Under the pieces are notes generated by a model. The model did no database searches. It was given only the letters and a program-made list of their open reading frames with translations, and was not told where the DNA came from. From assembly GCA_037127255.1 (NCBI GenBank), contig JBANSL010000009.1, forward strand, positions 18,437,475 through 18,501,474: a stretch of DNA of 64,000 bases, given 5' to 3'. A program made the translations under genes and the position numbers. Every line of letters starts with the position of its first letter. Within the stretch, counting starts at the first letter, position 1. The stretch is from Persicaria tinctoria (taxonomy: Eukaryota; Streptophyta; Magnoliopsida; Caryophyllales; Polygonaceae). Positions 34,329 through 44,554 of the stretch are shown here, in pieces.

Positions 34329-36044
34329 ATGGCACCCAAAACCAAGAAAGCCGTCACTCCCAAAAGACTTGGCGCCACCCCCAAGGGACGCCAGGCCACT
34401 CCTACTTCTCCCACACCCGAAACTACCACTCAAGCCATCATCCCAGCAGTTATCCAGAGCACCGTTAAGACGAGCTCGGCCACGGCTCCCAAAGGCTCTC
34501 AGAAATGTGCTGCTAAGAAACCCTTGAGTGCTAAACAAAAGGGGAAGAGAAAGATCCTGGCTGAGGAAGAGGATGAGGAAGAAGAGGAAGACGACCTTGA
34601 TGCCGCCCTGGAAAGAGATGCTGCCAAGGAAGCCGAAGAGGAGGCCTTGAGACAGAAAAAGGCCAATGAGGAGGCCGAGCTTGCTAAGAGACTGGACGAG
34701 GAGGAAGCTGAGCGAATTCGGAAGGAAGCTGAAGTCGAAGAGGTTCCATCTGAGGTGGAGCCTGAGGAAGAAGAAGAGGAAGAGGAAGAGCACGAGGGAT
34801 CCGGAGAGGACGAGGATCCTGAAGGTGATGAAGCGGGGTCCGGTGAGGACTCGGGGTCTGAGGAAGAGGAGGAAGAAACTCCCTCTCCTTCTCCTCCTCC
34901 TCCCCCGTCTCCGAAGAAGCGGAAAGCCCCTGCTCCAGTCAAGCCTCCATCCCCTAAGCGTACCAGGAAAGGCCCTGTCAAGAGTCTTGTAGCACCTGTC
35001 AAGAGAGCTACTCCAACAGTTGCGCGCAGAAAGAACGCAGACCCCCCGGCCTATATCCAGGTAAATCAATCCTTGCCCTCCTCTTGGTTTCAAGATGCTG
35101 AGACTGCCGGTAAGTGGGTAGACGAGTTTAGAACTCGTAAGATTAGTTGTTTTGATTTTTTCGATGTTGAGTTCTTTGAAGCTTTGAAGTTACCTTGCAT
35201 TGAGCTCCTCAAAAATTCCCCTGCCTGGAACCTTATTAATCTTGAGACTGTTTACTACCCCGAGCTTACCCGACTTTTCTACATAAACCTAAAAGCCAAA
35301 CACGACACTGATGGTTGGTCTTTGGAGTCTGTCGTCAAAGGGGTTAGAATCTCTCTCAACTCCAATGACTTTGCAGATTCTCTAGGCTTACCTACCCCTG
35401 TTCCACCAGCTCAAGTAAACCCCTCAAAAGAAAATTACATCATCCTAGCCCGAGCCAAATATCTCTTACCCGAAGCATCCAACAGCACCTCAAAATAACT
35501 CACCCACTCATCCCTAACCCTTGATGCAAAAATTATCTTTAACATCATTGTTAGATGCCTCTTACCCCGTCTCAACTCTGGCTCACTCCAAACCAACAAT
35601 GCCATGGTCCTGCTCTACCACATTCTAAATGGCCTTGATCCTGATCTGGCCAACACCATCCTTGGAACCATGGCCCATGCCAGAAAAGCTCGAAAAGGCT
35701 CTCCCCTCCCCTTTGCTACCCTTTTGACCCCTATCTTCAAAGCTTCTGGAATTGATGTCAAAAATGAAGAGCAGCTGCGTCATACGGGTATGTTCGACTC
35801 CAAAGGCCTTGAAAAGATTGGCATCACTCGGTCTCCCCAAGGGACCTTGAGTCTTGCCACTCCTTCAAAAGCCTTTCCCACTGCTCCAGCTTTCGATGAA
35901 CGCATGGACAACCTTCAGTTGGGCTTGGAGGAAGTTCGCCTGGATATTAAGGAGTTGCAGAAGGAGTTGATGACGACGATGAGCGGGATTTCAACGATGC
36001 TGGAAGGACTGTGGACGAGGCTCACTGATGATGCTCTGGATTGA
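34329..36044 (+). pseudogene. Sirevirus third ORF ('env-like'), one in-frame stop
   Basis: About 571 codons in one frame from the ATG at 34329, broken only by TAA at 35496, then open again to 36044. The N-terminus is basic (PKTKKAVTPKRLG). There follow a long Glu/Asp-rich coiled region (about 80-190), a Pro/Lys-rich hinge, a folded domain containing YYPELTRLFYINLKAKHDTD and VKGVRISLNSNDFADSLGL, and a C-terminal coiled coil (DNLQLGLEEVRLDIKELQKE). The folded part resembles the plant 'putative transposon protein' family found after pol in several retroelements. I see no signal peptide or clear membrane segment, so the 'env' label is positional only. Function is unknown. Confidence 0.75.
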
Positions 36045-36396
36045 CCAAGCCTAAACCTAATCCCACCCTATCCCACCCCTGGAACTTATTACTTTGCTGG
36101 TTTTTGAAACGTTTTCAAAACATATGGTAACTTTTAGTGACTGTTTTACCTCCGCCCTTTGTTGAAAGACAAAAAGGGGGAGATGATCGTTAGACCTTGA
36201 AAACCTCTGATTAAAGGTTTTGGAAGACCTTGCCTTTTGATTTATGGTTTTCCGTTGGATAGTTTTTGCATGCTTTAAAAATTTGATCCAACATTTGTCT
36301 AACCCTTGCAGGTACTTAGTCTGTGTTTGATTATGATATATCTGTTTGACTAAGTTACAGGGATGCACAGGTTTTGTCTTTAATCAAGGGGGAGAT
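36045..36396 (+). other. Sirevirus 3' untranslated region with two polypurine tracts
   Basis: AAAAAGGGGGAGATGATCG near 36174 and AATCAAGGGGGAGATTGATAAC at 36383-36397 are two PPT-like sites. Only the second abuts the 3' LTR. The duplicated PPT is common in this lineage. No ORF is present. Confidence 0.75.
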
Positions 36397-37407
36397 TGAT
36401 AACTCACTCCCTTGATGAAAATCGGAATAGTTGTTCCAAAGGCTTTGACAGGATGTTTGTGTCAAAGGCCTTGGAGCATTAACAGTTGATGAAATACAAA
36501 ACCTATCTTATTATTCGTATATTATTTTATCTTATTATATACTTCCATTATATTATATATATATGAATGACTAACCTTTTCAGGAAGTATAAATCGAGAT
36601 TACATCCTTCCTTACATGTTGAAGAGATCAGTTCAAATTAGATCATGTCGTTTCAAAGTATCCTTATATAGAAGATTACAAGATCGAATTGATTCCAAAA
36701 GAGCCGTTGGAGATCTGGTGATGAAGATTCTCACGCTCCATGCTATCTCCATGCTATTATATAAAGGAAAGGAAGGAGAAGACAGAAGTACAAGTGCTAC
36801 ACACGAGCTTCATTCTTTGAAGTGATCTGTCTTCCAAGTGTCTCTCTGCAAAGCGCTCAAATAGTTTGTTGTTTATTTCAAAGCCTTTGAGAGTCACTGT
36901 GAGCTTATAGGATATATTCATTTCAAGTGTTACTCGAGAGTTTATAACTCGGGAAGTTGCACTAGGCTATTGATTTGCGAGAGTTAGAGGATTGTACTAG
37001 ATAGCTGAGAGAGGTGGGGCTCTTCTAGATTGGTCTAGGACTCCAAGGGAACGTGAGTTGACTAGATTGCAATTGTATAGGAGAGAGGCTTCTCGGTGAG
37101 CTATTAGGATCCTAAGCTAAGCAATCAATAAAGCCTTTGAATCCTAGGGTTGTGGAAGAACCCTAGGCGGGGACGTAGGCCAGTTGTGCTGAACCTCGTA
37201 AACAATTACTCGTGTCATTTACTTATTTGCTTTACCTTATTTCCGCACTTGGTTCGAATTGTTTAACTTTGTGATTCAGGTTTATCTCAAAGGTTTTGGT
37301 TCCAGCTCCAAAAGTCTTGAGACTTTCTGCGAAAAACGGGCATACTCTATTCAACCACCCTTCTAGAGTATTTCTATATTACATTGTTTTATATTATCGA
37401 ACCTTCA
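36397..37407 (+). repeat. 3' LTR of the Sirevirus element (1,011 bp)
   Basis: It starts TGATAACTCACTCCC after the polypurine tract, ends ATCGAACCTTCA, and is followed by the TSD CAGTA. Confidence 0.95.
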
Positions 37408-38616
37408 CAGTACTTCTTTCTGTCATTTGGACAGTGCATAAGAGCATTCCCCCTCTTAAAGAAAGTATGTCTTAAACAGTGTCAACACAAATTCTGTTGT
37501 CATCGATTTCCTTAACTTTGATAACATAAGTAATTTTATTTGTTTATATATCAGGTTGTTGTTGTTGATGGAACATTCCTAACTGGCAAATACAGAGGAA
37601 CGTTACTTGGAGCAGTTGCACAAGATGCAAATAGACAAATCTTTCCACTTGCTTTTGGTATTGTTGACTCCGAAAACAACAGCTCTTGGGAATGGTTTAT
37701 GTATCAGCTGCTGTAGATTGTGCCTCCTTCAAATGACATAGTGTTTGTCTCTAATAGACATGCTAGCATTTCAAGGGCTCTCTCTTTAGCTTACCCAACA
37801 GCTACACACTGCATATGTACGTGGAACTTGAAACAAAACATCAAAGCGACGTTCAAGAAAAAAGAGAAGGGGAAAATGTTCAAAAAAGCAGCAGAGAGTT
37901 ACACTATCCAAGAGTTCAACAACCACCGTGCACAAATCAAAGCAACTTGTCCAAAACTATCAGAATATCTAGTGTCAGCAGGTTTTGATAAATGGGCGAG
38001 AGCACATTCAAAGTGTGATAGATACAACATGATGACATCCAACAATGCTAAGAGTTTGAACTCTGTTTTCAAAGGCAAAAAGGATTATCCCATTGTGGCA
38101 CTTGTGGAGTTTGCTAGGGAAAAGCTCACATCATGGTTTCTGGACAGGAAAGAAAAAGCACTGGCAAATCAAGACAGAAAAACTCCTGAGATCCTTAAGT
38201 TGATAAGAGAATCACAAGCGCAAGTTGGAGCATGCAAAGTAGAAAAGATGAATGAATCACAATTTGAGATCAATGGTCAAGGAGTTGTAGCTATAGTTGA
38301 TTTATCAGCGAGGACATGTACATGCAGAGTATTTGATGTGGAGAAAATACCTTGTGTACATGCTCTAGCAGCCATTACACGCATAAAAGCAAATGTGTCT
38401 GATTTTGTTGCAAAATTTTACAGCAATGACGCTTGGCATATGACATATGCAGAAACAATATATCCAGTGTTGGATGAAGATGAAGGAAACATCTCTGATG
38501 TGATCAAATCTATCAACTGTTACCCCCCAGTAGTAAGAAAAAGAGCAGGAAGACCACCTACAAATAGAAAGCTTTCATTGGGAGAGTACAAGAGGAGGAT
38601 GAAGCATTCAAGATAA

Positions 38617-39143
38617 GGCTGTCAGCACAAATTCTATCATCAGTATTATATAAGAATAATGTTAGTAGATAATACCGTTTATAAATTTGTAAATGACATT
38701 TCTTTTTGAAAATTAACATTAATTCAATAATATAGAATAAATTCTGAAATTTTACCATGTACTAATACAAATTTTACCATGCTGAGCAAGTTTTCCCAAT
38801 TTGTATTATGTTGTGCAATTTAATTCTATTGATGAGCAAAAATAAGATCATGTTGAGCAACAACCTATTAAGCAACTATGAAGACATAATTAGATAAAAC
38901 TAAGATTTCGTTGCAAACAAAGTGTTGTTGTGCAATATATAAACAATCGTTGAGCAAAAATAAGGTGATGCTGAGCAAGTTTTCCCCATTTGTAATATGT
39001 TGTGCAGTTTTATTCTATTGATGAGCAAAAATAAGAGCATGTTGAGCAATAATCTATAAATCAACTTTGAAAACAAAATTACATAAAAATTATATGTCAT
39101 TGCAAACAAAGTGTTGTTGTGCAATATATGTACTATCGTTGTG
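38617..39143 (+). repeat. MULE sequence after mudrA, with a 190-bp tandem repeat
   Basis: A unit starting GAGCAAGTTTTCCC begins at 38783 and again at 38973 (period 190). It contains many GTTGAGCAA/TTGTGCAA words. The second copy runs to about 39143, where gypsy gag sequence starts abruptly without an LTR. Confidence 0.75.
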
Positions 39144-41094
39144 CAATATATGTCAGTTTTGTGGAGCTCAAGATCACACCATTTCTGGCTGCCAGATTTA
39201 TGCCTCTCAAGATATCAGCAGTCAGGAGGAGGAAGCAAATTTCATGGGAAATTATAATAGGGGTCAATGCTATAACATGAACTTCAATAATTACAACCCT
39301 CGAGCGAGGGATCACCCCGGATTTTCATGTGCTAATAAGCAAGCTGCAGAATCGCCACCACCTGGATTCCCACCGAAAGGCCAACCTCAGAAGGATAAAA
39401 TGGAGTCGATGATGGAACAACTTATTGGCACCGTTCAGAATCTGGCTGGCGAAGTACAGAACCATAGTAAGAGCCAAAAGATGCTTGAGACACAGGTAGC
39501 TCAACAGGCCAACAATGCCCCTAGAGAGAATGGTCAATTTCCAGGGCGTACCGAAGATAATCCTAAGGGACAGGTTTCTGCTGTGTCCCTAAGGAATGGA
39601 AAGCAACTAGAAGAGTTGAAGCCTGCAGAGCAAAGAGAAGCTCAGGAGAATGTTGAAACTGAGAAGGAAAAGGCTCCTGAGCCAGAGAAACAATCCGTAT
39701 ATGTGCCACCTCCCGCTTACAAGCCACCCCTTCCTTTTCCACAGAGACGGGCTCAGGCTCAAATTGAAAAGTAGTATGGGAAATTCTTGGAGGTGCTAAA
39801 GAAGCTCTACATAAACATTCCTTTCACTGATGCTCTATCTCAAATGCCATCCTATGTAAAGTTTCTGAAGGAGATCTTGTCAAACAAGAGGAAGCTTGAA
39901 GAGTGTCAGACTATCTCATTGAATCGGGAGTGCAGCGCTCTTATTCAAAACAAGCTCCCTCCTAAGCTTGAAGATCCTGGGAGCTTCTGTGTCCCTATCA
40001 CCATGGGAAACTTCACCTACTTTGCCCTTTGCGATTTGGGGTCTACCGTGAGTATCATTCCCCTTTCCATCTGCAAGAAGCTAGGATTGGGAGACCCCAG
40101 TCCAGTCTGGATGACGCTCTGCATGGCTGATAGGTCGATTAGACATCCATCAGGTATACTGGAAGACATTCCTATTCAGGTTGGTAAGTTTTTCATCCCA
40201 GTAGACTTTATAGTTCTTGATATTGAAGCAAATTGTCCTGTACCTATTATACTAGGAAGGCCCTTCCTAGCTACTGCAGGTACCAATATAGATGTCAAGA
40301 ACGTTGTTCTTACCTTCACTGTGGGAGATGAAAAACTTGAGTTTAATTTTTCTAATGCTATTAAACAACCTGCTTTTGAGGATGAGTGTTACAGGATTGA
40401 TGTGGTAGATGAAGGAACTCAGGTTGACATGAAGGTGGTGGTCGTTCAAGACCCTCTGGAGTTTTGTTTGATTGAAAGTGTGACTAAAGGCGATGAAGAT
40501 GAACTACTTGCTGTTGTAGTTCGGGATTTAGAAGTTGCTGAGGAAGATCCTGAAGCGGTGTTTGAGGTCTTGAAGGAAAATGACGGAGACTCTAAGGGCG
40601 AAGCTAAAGGAGCACCAAAAGTGGAGTTGAAGCCACTTCCATCCACATTGAGGTATGAGTTTTTTGGCCCTGATGCTAATTATCTTGTGATTGTGAGTGC
40701 TACTCTGAATCCTGATGAAACTGATAAGTTGTTGCAAGAGCTTAGATTGCATAGAAAGGCCATAGGATACTCAATTGATGATTTGAAGGGGATTAGTCCC
40801 TCAATGTGTATGCACAGAATTTTAATGGAAGATGATCATAAACCCTCCATAGAGCATCAAAGAAGACTTAACCCAAACTTGCAAGAGGTTGTGAGAAAAG
40901 AAGTGCTAAAATTGTTAGATGCAGGCATTATTTTTCCTATTTCTGATAGTAATTGGGTGAGTCCTGTGCATGTGGTCCCTAAGAAAGGTGGGATGATAGT
41001 TGTAAAGAATGAAAAGAATGAATTAATTCCCACTAGGACTGTCACAGGGTGGAGGATGTGCATAGATTATCAAAAGTTAAATGTTGCAACCTAA
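39144..41094 (+). pseudogene. Outer gypsy: gag C-terminus, aspartic protease, start of RT
   Basis: The frame opens in a CCHC finger (CQFCGAQDHTISGC), then a Gln/Pro-rich gag tail (39190-39770) with a TAG at 39772. The same frame continues with the conserved IPFTDALSQMPSYVKFLKEIL block, the protease (FALCDLGSTVSIIPLSICKK; active-site Asp present) and its PIILGRPFLATAGTNIDV loop. A Glu/Asp-rich spacer leads to the RT N-terminus (ISPSMCMHRILMEDD, NWVSPVHVVPKKGG, GWRMCIDYQKLN), ending at TAA 41092. Confidence 0.88.
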
Positions 41095-42080
41095 AAGGAC
41101 CACTTCCCCCTCCCCTTCATCGATCAGATGCTTGAAAGATTAGCTAGGCATTCTTATTACTGTTATTTGGATGGTTACAGTGGTTTCTTTCAGATTCCTA
41201 TCCATCCGGATGACCGGGAAAAGACTACTTTCACGTGCCCTTATGGCACCTTCGCTTACAGGAGGATGCCTTTTGGCTTGTGTAATGCCCCTGCCACTTT
41301 TCAGTGTTGTATGATGGCCATTTTTTCTGATTTCATAGAGGACATAATGGAAGTTTTCATGGATGACTTTTCTGTGTATGGATCTTCTTTCGATAACTGC
41401 TTGTCTAACTTATCTCGAGTTTTGCAGCGTTGTGAAGAGGTTAACTTGGTTTTAAATTAGGAGAAATGTCATTTCATGGTGAAGGAAGGGATTGTCTTAG
41501 GCCATCTGGTGTCAAATCGAGGTATCGAGGTGGATAAGGCTAAGATAGACTTGATTGAGAAACTGCCACCTCCTACATCGGTTAAGGGAGTTAGGAGTTT
41601 TTTGGGTCATGCTGGGTTTTATAGGAGGTTTATTAAAGATTTTTCAAAGATTGCAAAACCTCTTACCAATTTACTCCTAAAGGATGTTGCGTTTAACTTT
41701 TCTCCAGAGTGCCATGAGTCTTTTTGCAGGTTGAAGCAGGCATTGATTGCAGGCATTGATTTCAGCCCCCATAATGCAATCGCCTGACTGGGATCTCCCT
41801 TTTGCGATCATGTGTGATGCCAGCGATCATGCAGTTGGGGCTGTTCTGGGCCAAAAGAAAGACAACAAGCTCCATGCAATCTATTATGCTAGCAGGACTT
41901 TGGATGAAGCTCAGAGGAACTATGCTACCACCGAAAAAGAGTTGCTTGCTGTCGTCATTGCTTTCGAAAAGTTTCGGTCATATTTGGTAGGTGCCAAAGT
42001 TATTGTGTATACTGATCATGCTGCGATCAGGTACTTGCAGCATTAGAAGGATGCTAAACCTCGTCTCATTCGATGGATCC
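41095..42080 (+). pseudogene. Outer gypsy: RT core and RNase H
   Basis: It continues in frame from 41095 with YCYLDGYSGFFQIPIHPDD, RRMPFGLCNAPATFQ and the catalytic FMDDF. TAG at 41458 interrupts L-N-stop-E-K-C-H-F, where Trp is usual. A 13-bp duplication (GCAGGCATTGATT twice, about 41737-41762) shifts the frame by +1. RNase H (IMCDASDHAVGAVLGQ, YYASRTLDEAQ, VYTDHAAIRYL) then runs to a TAG at 42044. The next in-frame block, KDAKPRLIRWIL, is cut at 42080 by the inner element. Confidence 0.88.
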
Positions 42081-44384
42081 TTGTCGTGAGCTGAATCTGC
42101 CATGTTTTACAGTAACTTTTATATCGGTTTCTGTATACATTGCATTAATTTGGGCTTAGATAGTACAAAACCTATGTAGTTTATGTTTATTTGCCAAATT
42201 ATGGAATCTACACCAGTTTCTGTTTAAATCGCAGAATTCGAGGCGTTTTACAACAATTCTACAGAAGGTCGGAAAAGCTCGGAAAACCACTACAAAAGTC
42301 CAAGGTCAAAGCAGCAACGAAACCAGTCAAATCGAGCCGAGGAACCAGACTACTCGATCTCGAGTAGACCTTACTCGACCTAGACGAGCATGTCCGAGAA
42401 ACCTTGGTCGACAGAGCCTGATCGAGAAAGCCAGACCAACCCAGCTCCGGAGGTTACTCGATCTCGACAAGCCCTAGTCGAGATCGACGAAGACCAGACA
42501 CCACACCCGAAGTCGAGAAGAGGACTGATCGAGAAGCAGAGGACAAGGACAACCCTACTCGATCTCGACAAAGCCTTGTCGAGATCGACAAGCGCCACCA
42601 CGCCTGTCCGAGTCCATGCCGAGGAGCTCTAGTCGACACCATCAGAGAACCATCCTCGAGCAACCCTACTCGATCTCGACGAACCTTAGTCGAGATCGAC
42701 GAGTCCCTGAGTCCAGATCCGAGCTTGCCGAGTAGAGCCACCCGAGGAGACCTAGTCGATGACCCATCCCTACTCGAGGTCGACGAAGGCTACTCGAGGT
42801 CGACGAGCGTCAGGAGCCAAGTCCGAGCCACATCGAGCAGAGCTAGCCGGGAAGTCCAGTAGACGATCAACCCTACTCGAGGTCGACGAAGCCTTGTCGA
42901 GGTCGAGTAGACCAGATCCCAGAAACGTGTCGACGAAGACCTGTCCGAGTAGACTTGGGATTCCTTGGGGCCGGAGGAGGAAGATTCTATCCAAATCCAT
43001 AAAGTCTATCCATGGGAGACAAGATCTATCAACATCATGAAAACTTACCCTATTTAGTTTTATCTTTTCCTTTTAGATTTATTTCCATTATTGCTTTTAT
43101 TTATCTTTTAAAGTTTTAGATATAATTTTAGATAGAGATAGAAGATTTCTATCCTTGATTAGCAAGGGTTAGAAGGCTATAAATAAGGCCCTAGGAGGCT
43201 CAGTTTTATTCAATTACAAGACACACAATTAGTTAGTTCCACAGAGAAGTTTAGGAGTTCTAAAGTTTTTAGGGTTTTGGCTTTCAGCGAAAGTTGATTG
43301 CCGGGATTGTAAAGGCTTTTGAATATAGTTTTATGCAAGTTATTTCTTTTCATTCAATGTCTGCGATTGCAATGAGGCGTGAGTAGTCCACCCACTTCTG
43401 GGGCTGGGGTGAGCCCGACGGTGGCCATGTAAGGCGATGCGATAAAGGTCAGATCTTTTGTGCAATTCATCTTCTATTCCTATGAGCATGATTCTTTTGC
43501 GAGAGTTGAAGGTGATCCTTGTTTGTGTTATTGAAGCGAAAGTGATCTTAATGCAACTTGGATTAATTATGTGAAAAAAGGGTTAGTAACAATTAGGGTT
43601 TATGCGAAAGCCTCTATATGCCTATTTGTTAACGACGAAAGTTATTTGATGGAAAGCATGATCTTTTATGCCTTTATGTGTTACTTTGCATGGTTATCGT
43701 TGTGGTGTTGAAACCCTGGCCTTGGAAGTCTTTAAATATATTGAGTTTATTTCTGTCAAAAAAATCTGAGTTTTGGTTCGAAATCTGCAAATTTAAAGTT
43801 TCTGTCTTTTACTGTTGTCGACATAGAGGAGATCCTTGTCGATCTCGAGTAAGACGTGGTCGAGATCGAGTAGGACTGGTCTAGGTCGAGTAGAGTTGTC
43901 TTCTGTTGTCGATTTCTGGAATTTCTGTCTTTGTTGTTTCTTGTCGATCTCGAGTAGGGGTTGCCGAGATCGAGTTGCCCTTGCCGGGTTTGCCCGTTTG
44001 CTGTGATTTCTGATTTTCTGTTGTCGACTGCCTTTGTCGATCTCGAGTTGACTCTTGTCGAGATCGACGAGCCTCTGTCTTTGCTTTTACTTGCTGCTTT
44101 GCTTTGTCTTTTTTTGTTTTGCATTTGTTCTTTGCTTTTGTTTGTTATTTTCTACTTTTATTTGTCTTTCTTTCCTTGCTTCTGTGTTTCTGTCTTTCTG
44201 CTGCCTTTTCTGTGAGAATTTACAGCTACCTGAGAACTGCTGACGTGCTTCCTCGTGGATTCGATCCTGACTATTCTCTTACTACAATGGGAGGAAGTCT
44301 TGTATTTATTTGCTGAGACAGGGAAGTCAATCTGAACTATATTTCATATTTATTTGATACTTGACCATCCTCCTGCAAACAACA
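42081..44384 (+). repeat. 5' LTR of the inner gypsy (2,304 bp)
   Basis: It starts TGTCGTGAGCTGAATC and ends CTCCTGCAAACAACA. It contains two fields of TCGANNTCGA boxes (42350-42960 and 43815-44075). A TATAAATAAGGCC block near 43180 is the likely TATA box. Confidence 0.92.
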
Positions 44385-44387
44385 AAT

Positions 44388-44405
44388 TGGCGCCGTTGCC
44401 GGGGA
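44388..44405 (+). other. tRNA-Asp primer-binding site
   Basis: TGGCGCCGTTGCCGGGGA is 18 nt complementary to the 3' end of plant tRNA-Asp, three bases after the LTR end. This PBS is usual for Athila/Tat-type plant gypsy elements. Confidence 0.88.
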
Positions 44406-44554
44406 AGCAATCATTCGCGCCTTAGGTAGTCAGTTCTCACTGTTTCTTTGAGTTACTTTTCAGGTGTATGCGACGTTCTGGTCAAATACCTAAGTTTGAC
44501 GCCTGAGACGAACCGGAACGCCTTTTTCACATCAGAGCTAAACTACAAAGAGCC

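Larger units (their letters stand above)
27765..37407 (+). mobile_element. Sirevirus-type copia element, TSD CAGTA, young
   Basis: Two 1,011-bp LTRs (27765-28775 and 36397-37407) are flanked by CAGTA at 27760-27764 and 37408-37412, inside a mudrA exon. The element has ATTGGTATCAGAGCC primer binding, a large gag with two zinc knuckles and a coiled coil, a full pol and a third ORF after pol. Size (9.6 kb), gag size and the extra ORF fit the Sirevirus (SIRE/Maximus) lineage. The LTRs differ at 11 positions by my reading. Few but fatal lesions are present: protease Asp to Asn, a stop after protease, and a stop in the third ORF. Confidence 0.93.
26521..38616 (+). pseudogene. mudrA: mudrA-like Mutator transposase, split by a Sirevirus and decayed
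   Basis: Exons are 26521-27446, 27534-27764 plus 37413-37464 (one exon split by the Sirevirus), and 37555-38616. All splice sites are GT-AG and keep frame. The first exon has an N-terminal PB1-like region, an acidic linker and the MuDR DNA-binding region (GKSFASRKAVKHAL, HCVDPDCKWKVHVK, HTCTW). The last exon has the DDE domain (VVVVDGTFLTGKYRGTLLGA, GIVDSENNSSWEWFM) and a SWIM zinc finger (CTCRVFDVEKIPCVHA). It is dead: stops at 27067, 27583, 27607 and 37714, and the block usually SDR reads SNR (37753), the CxxH His is Asn, and the conserved Glu of NxAESxN is Lys (38050). Confidence 0.9.

Noticed and set aside
34302..35093. 263- and 167-codon minus-strand ORFs rich in Leu/Ser
   Set aside because: They are the reverse reading of the Glu/Lys-rich repeats of the Sirevirus third ORF.
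42350..42960. TCGANNTCGA boxes considered as a CRISPR-like array
   Set aside because: Units are palindromic, irregularly spaced and inside an LTR of a plant retroelement. There are no uniform spacers and no cas genes.
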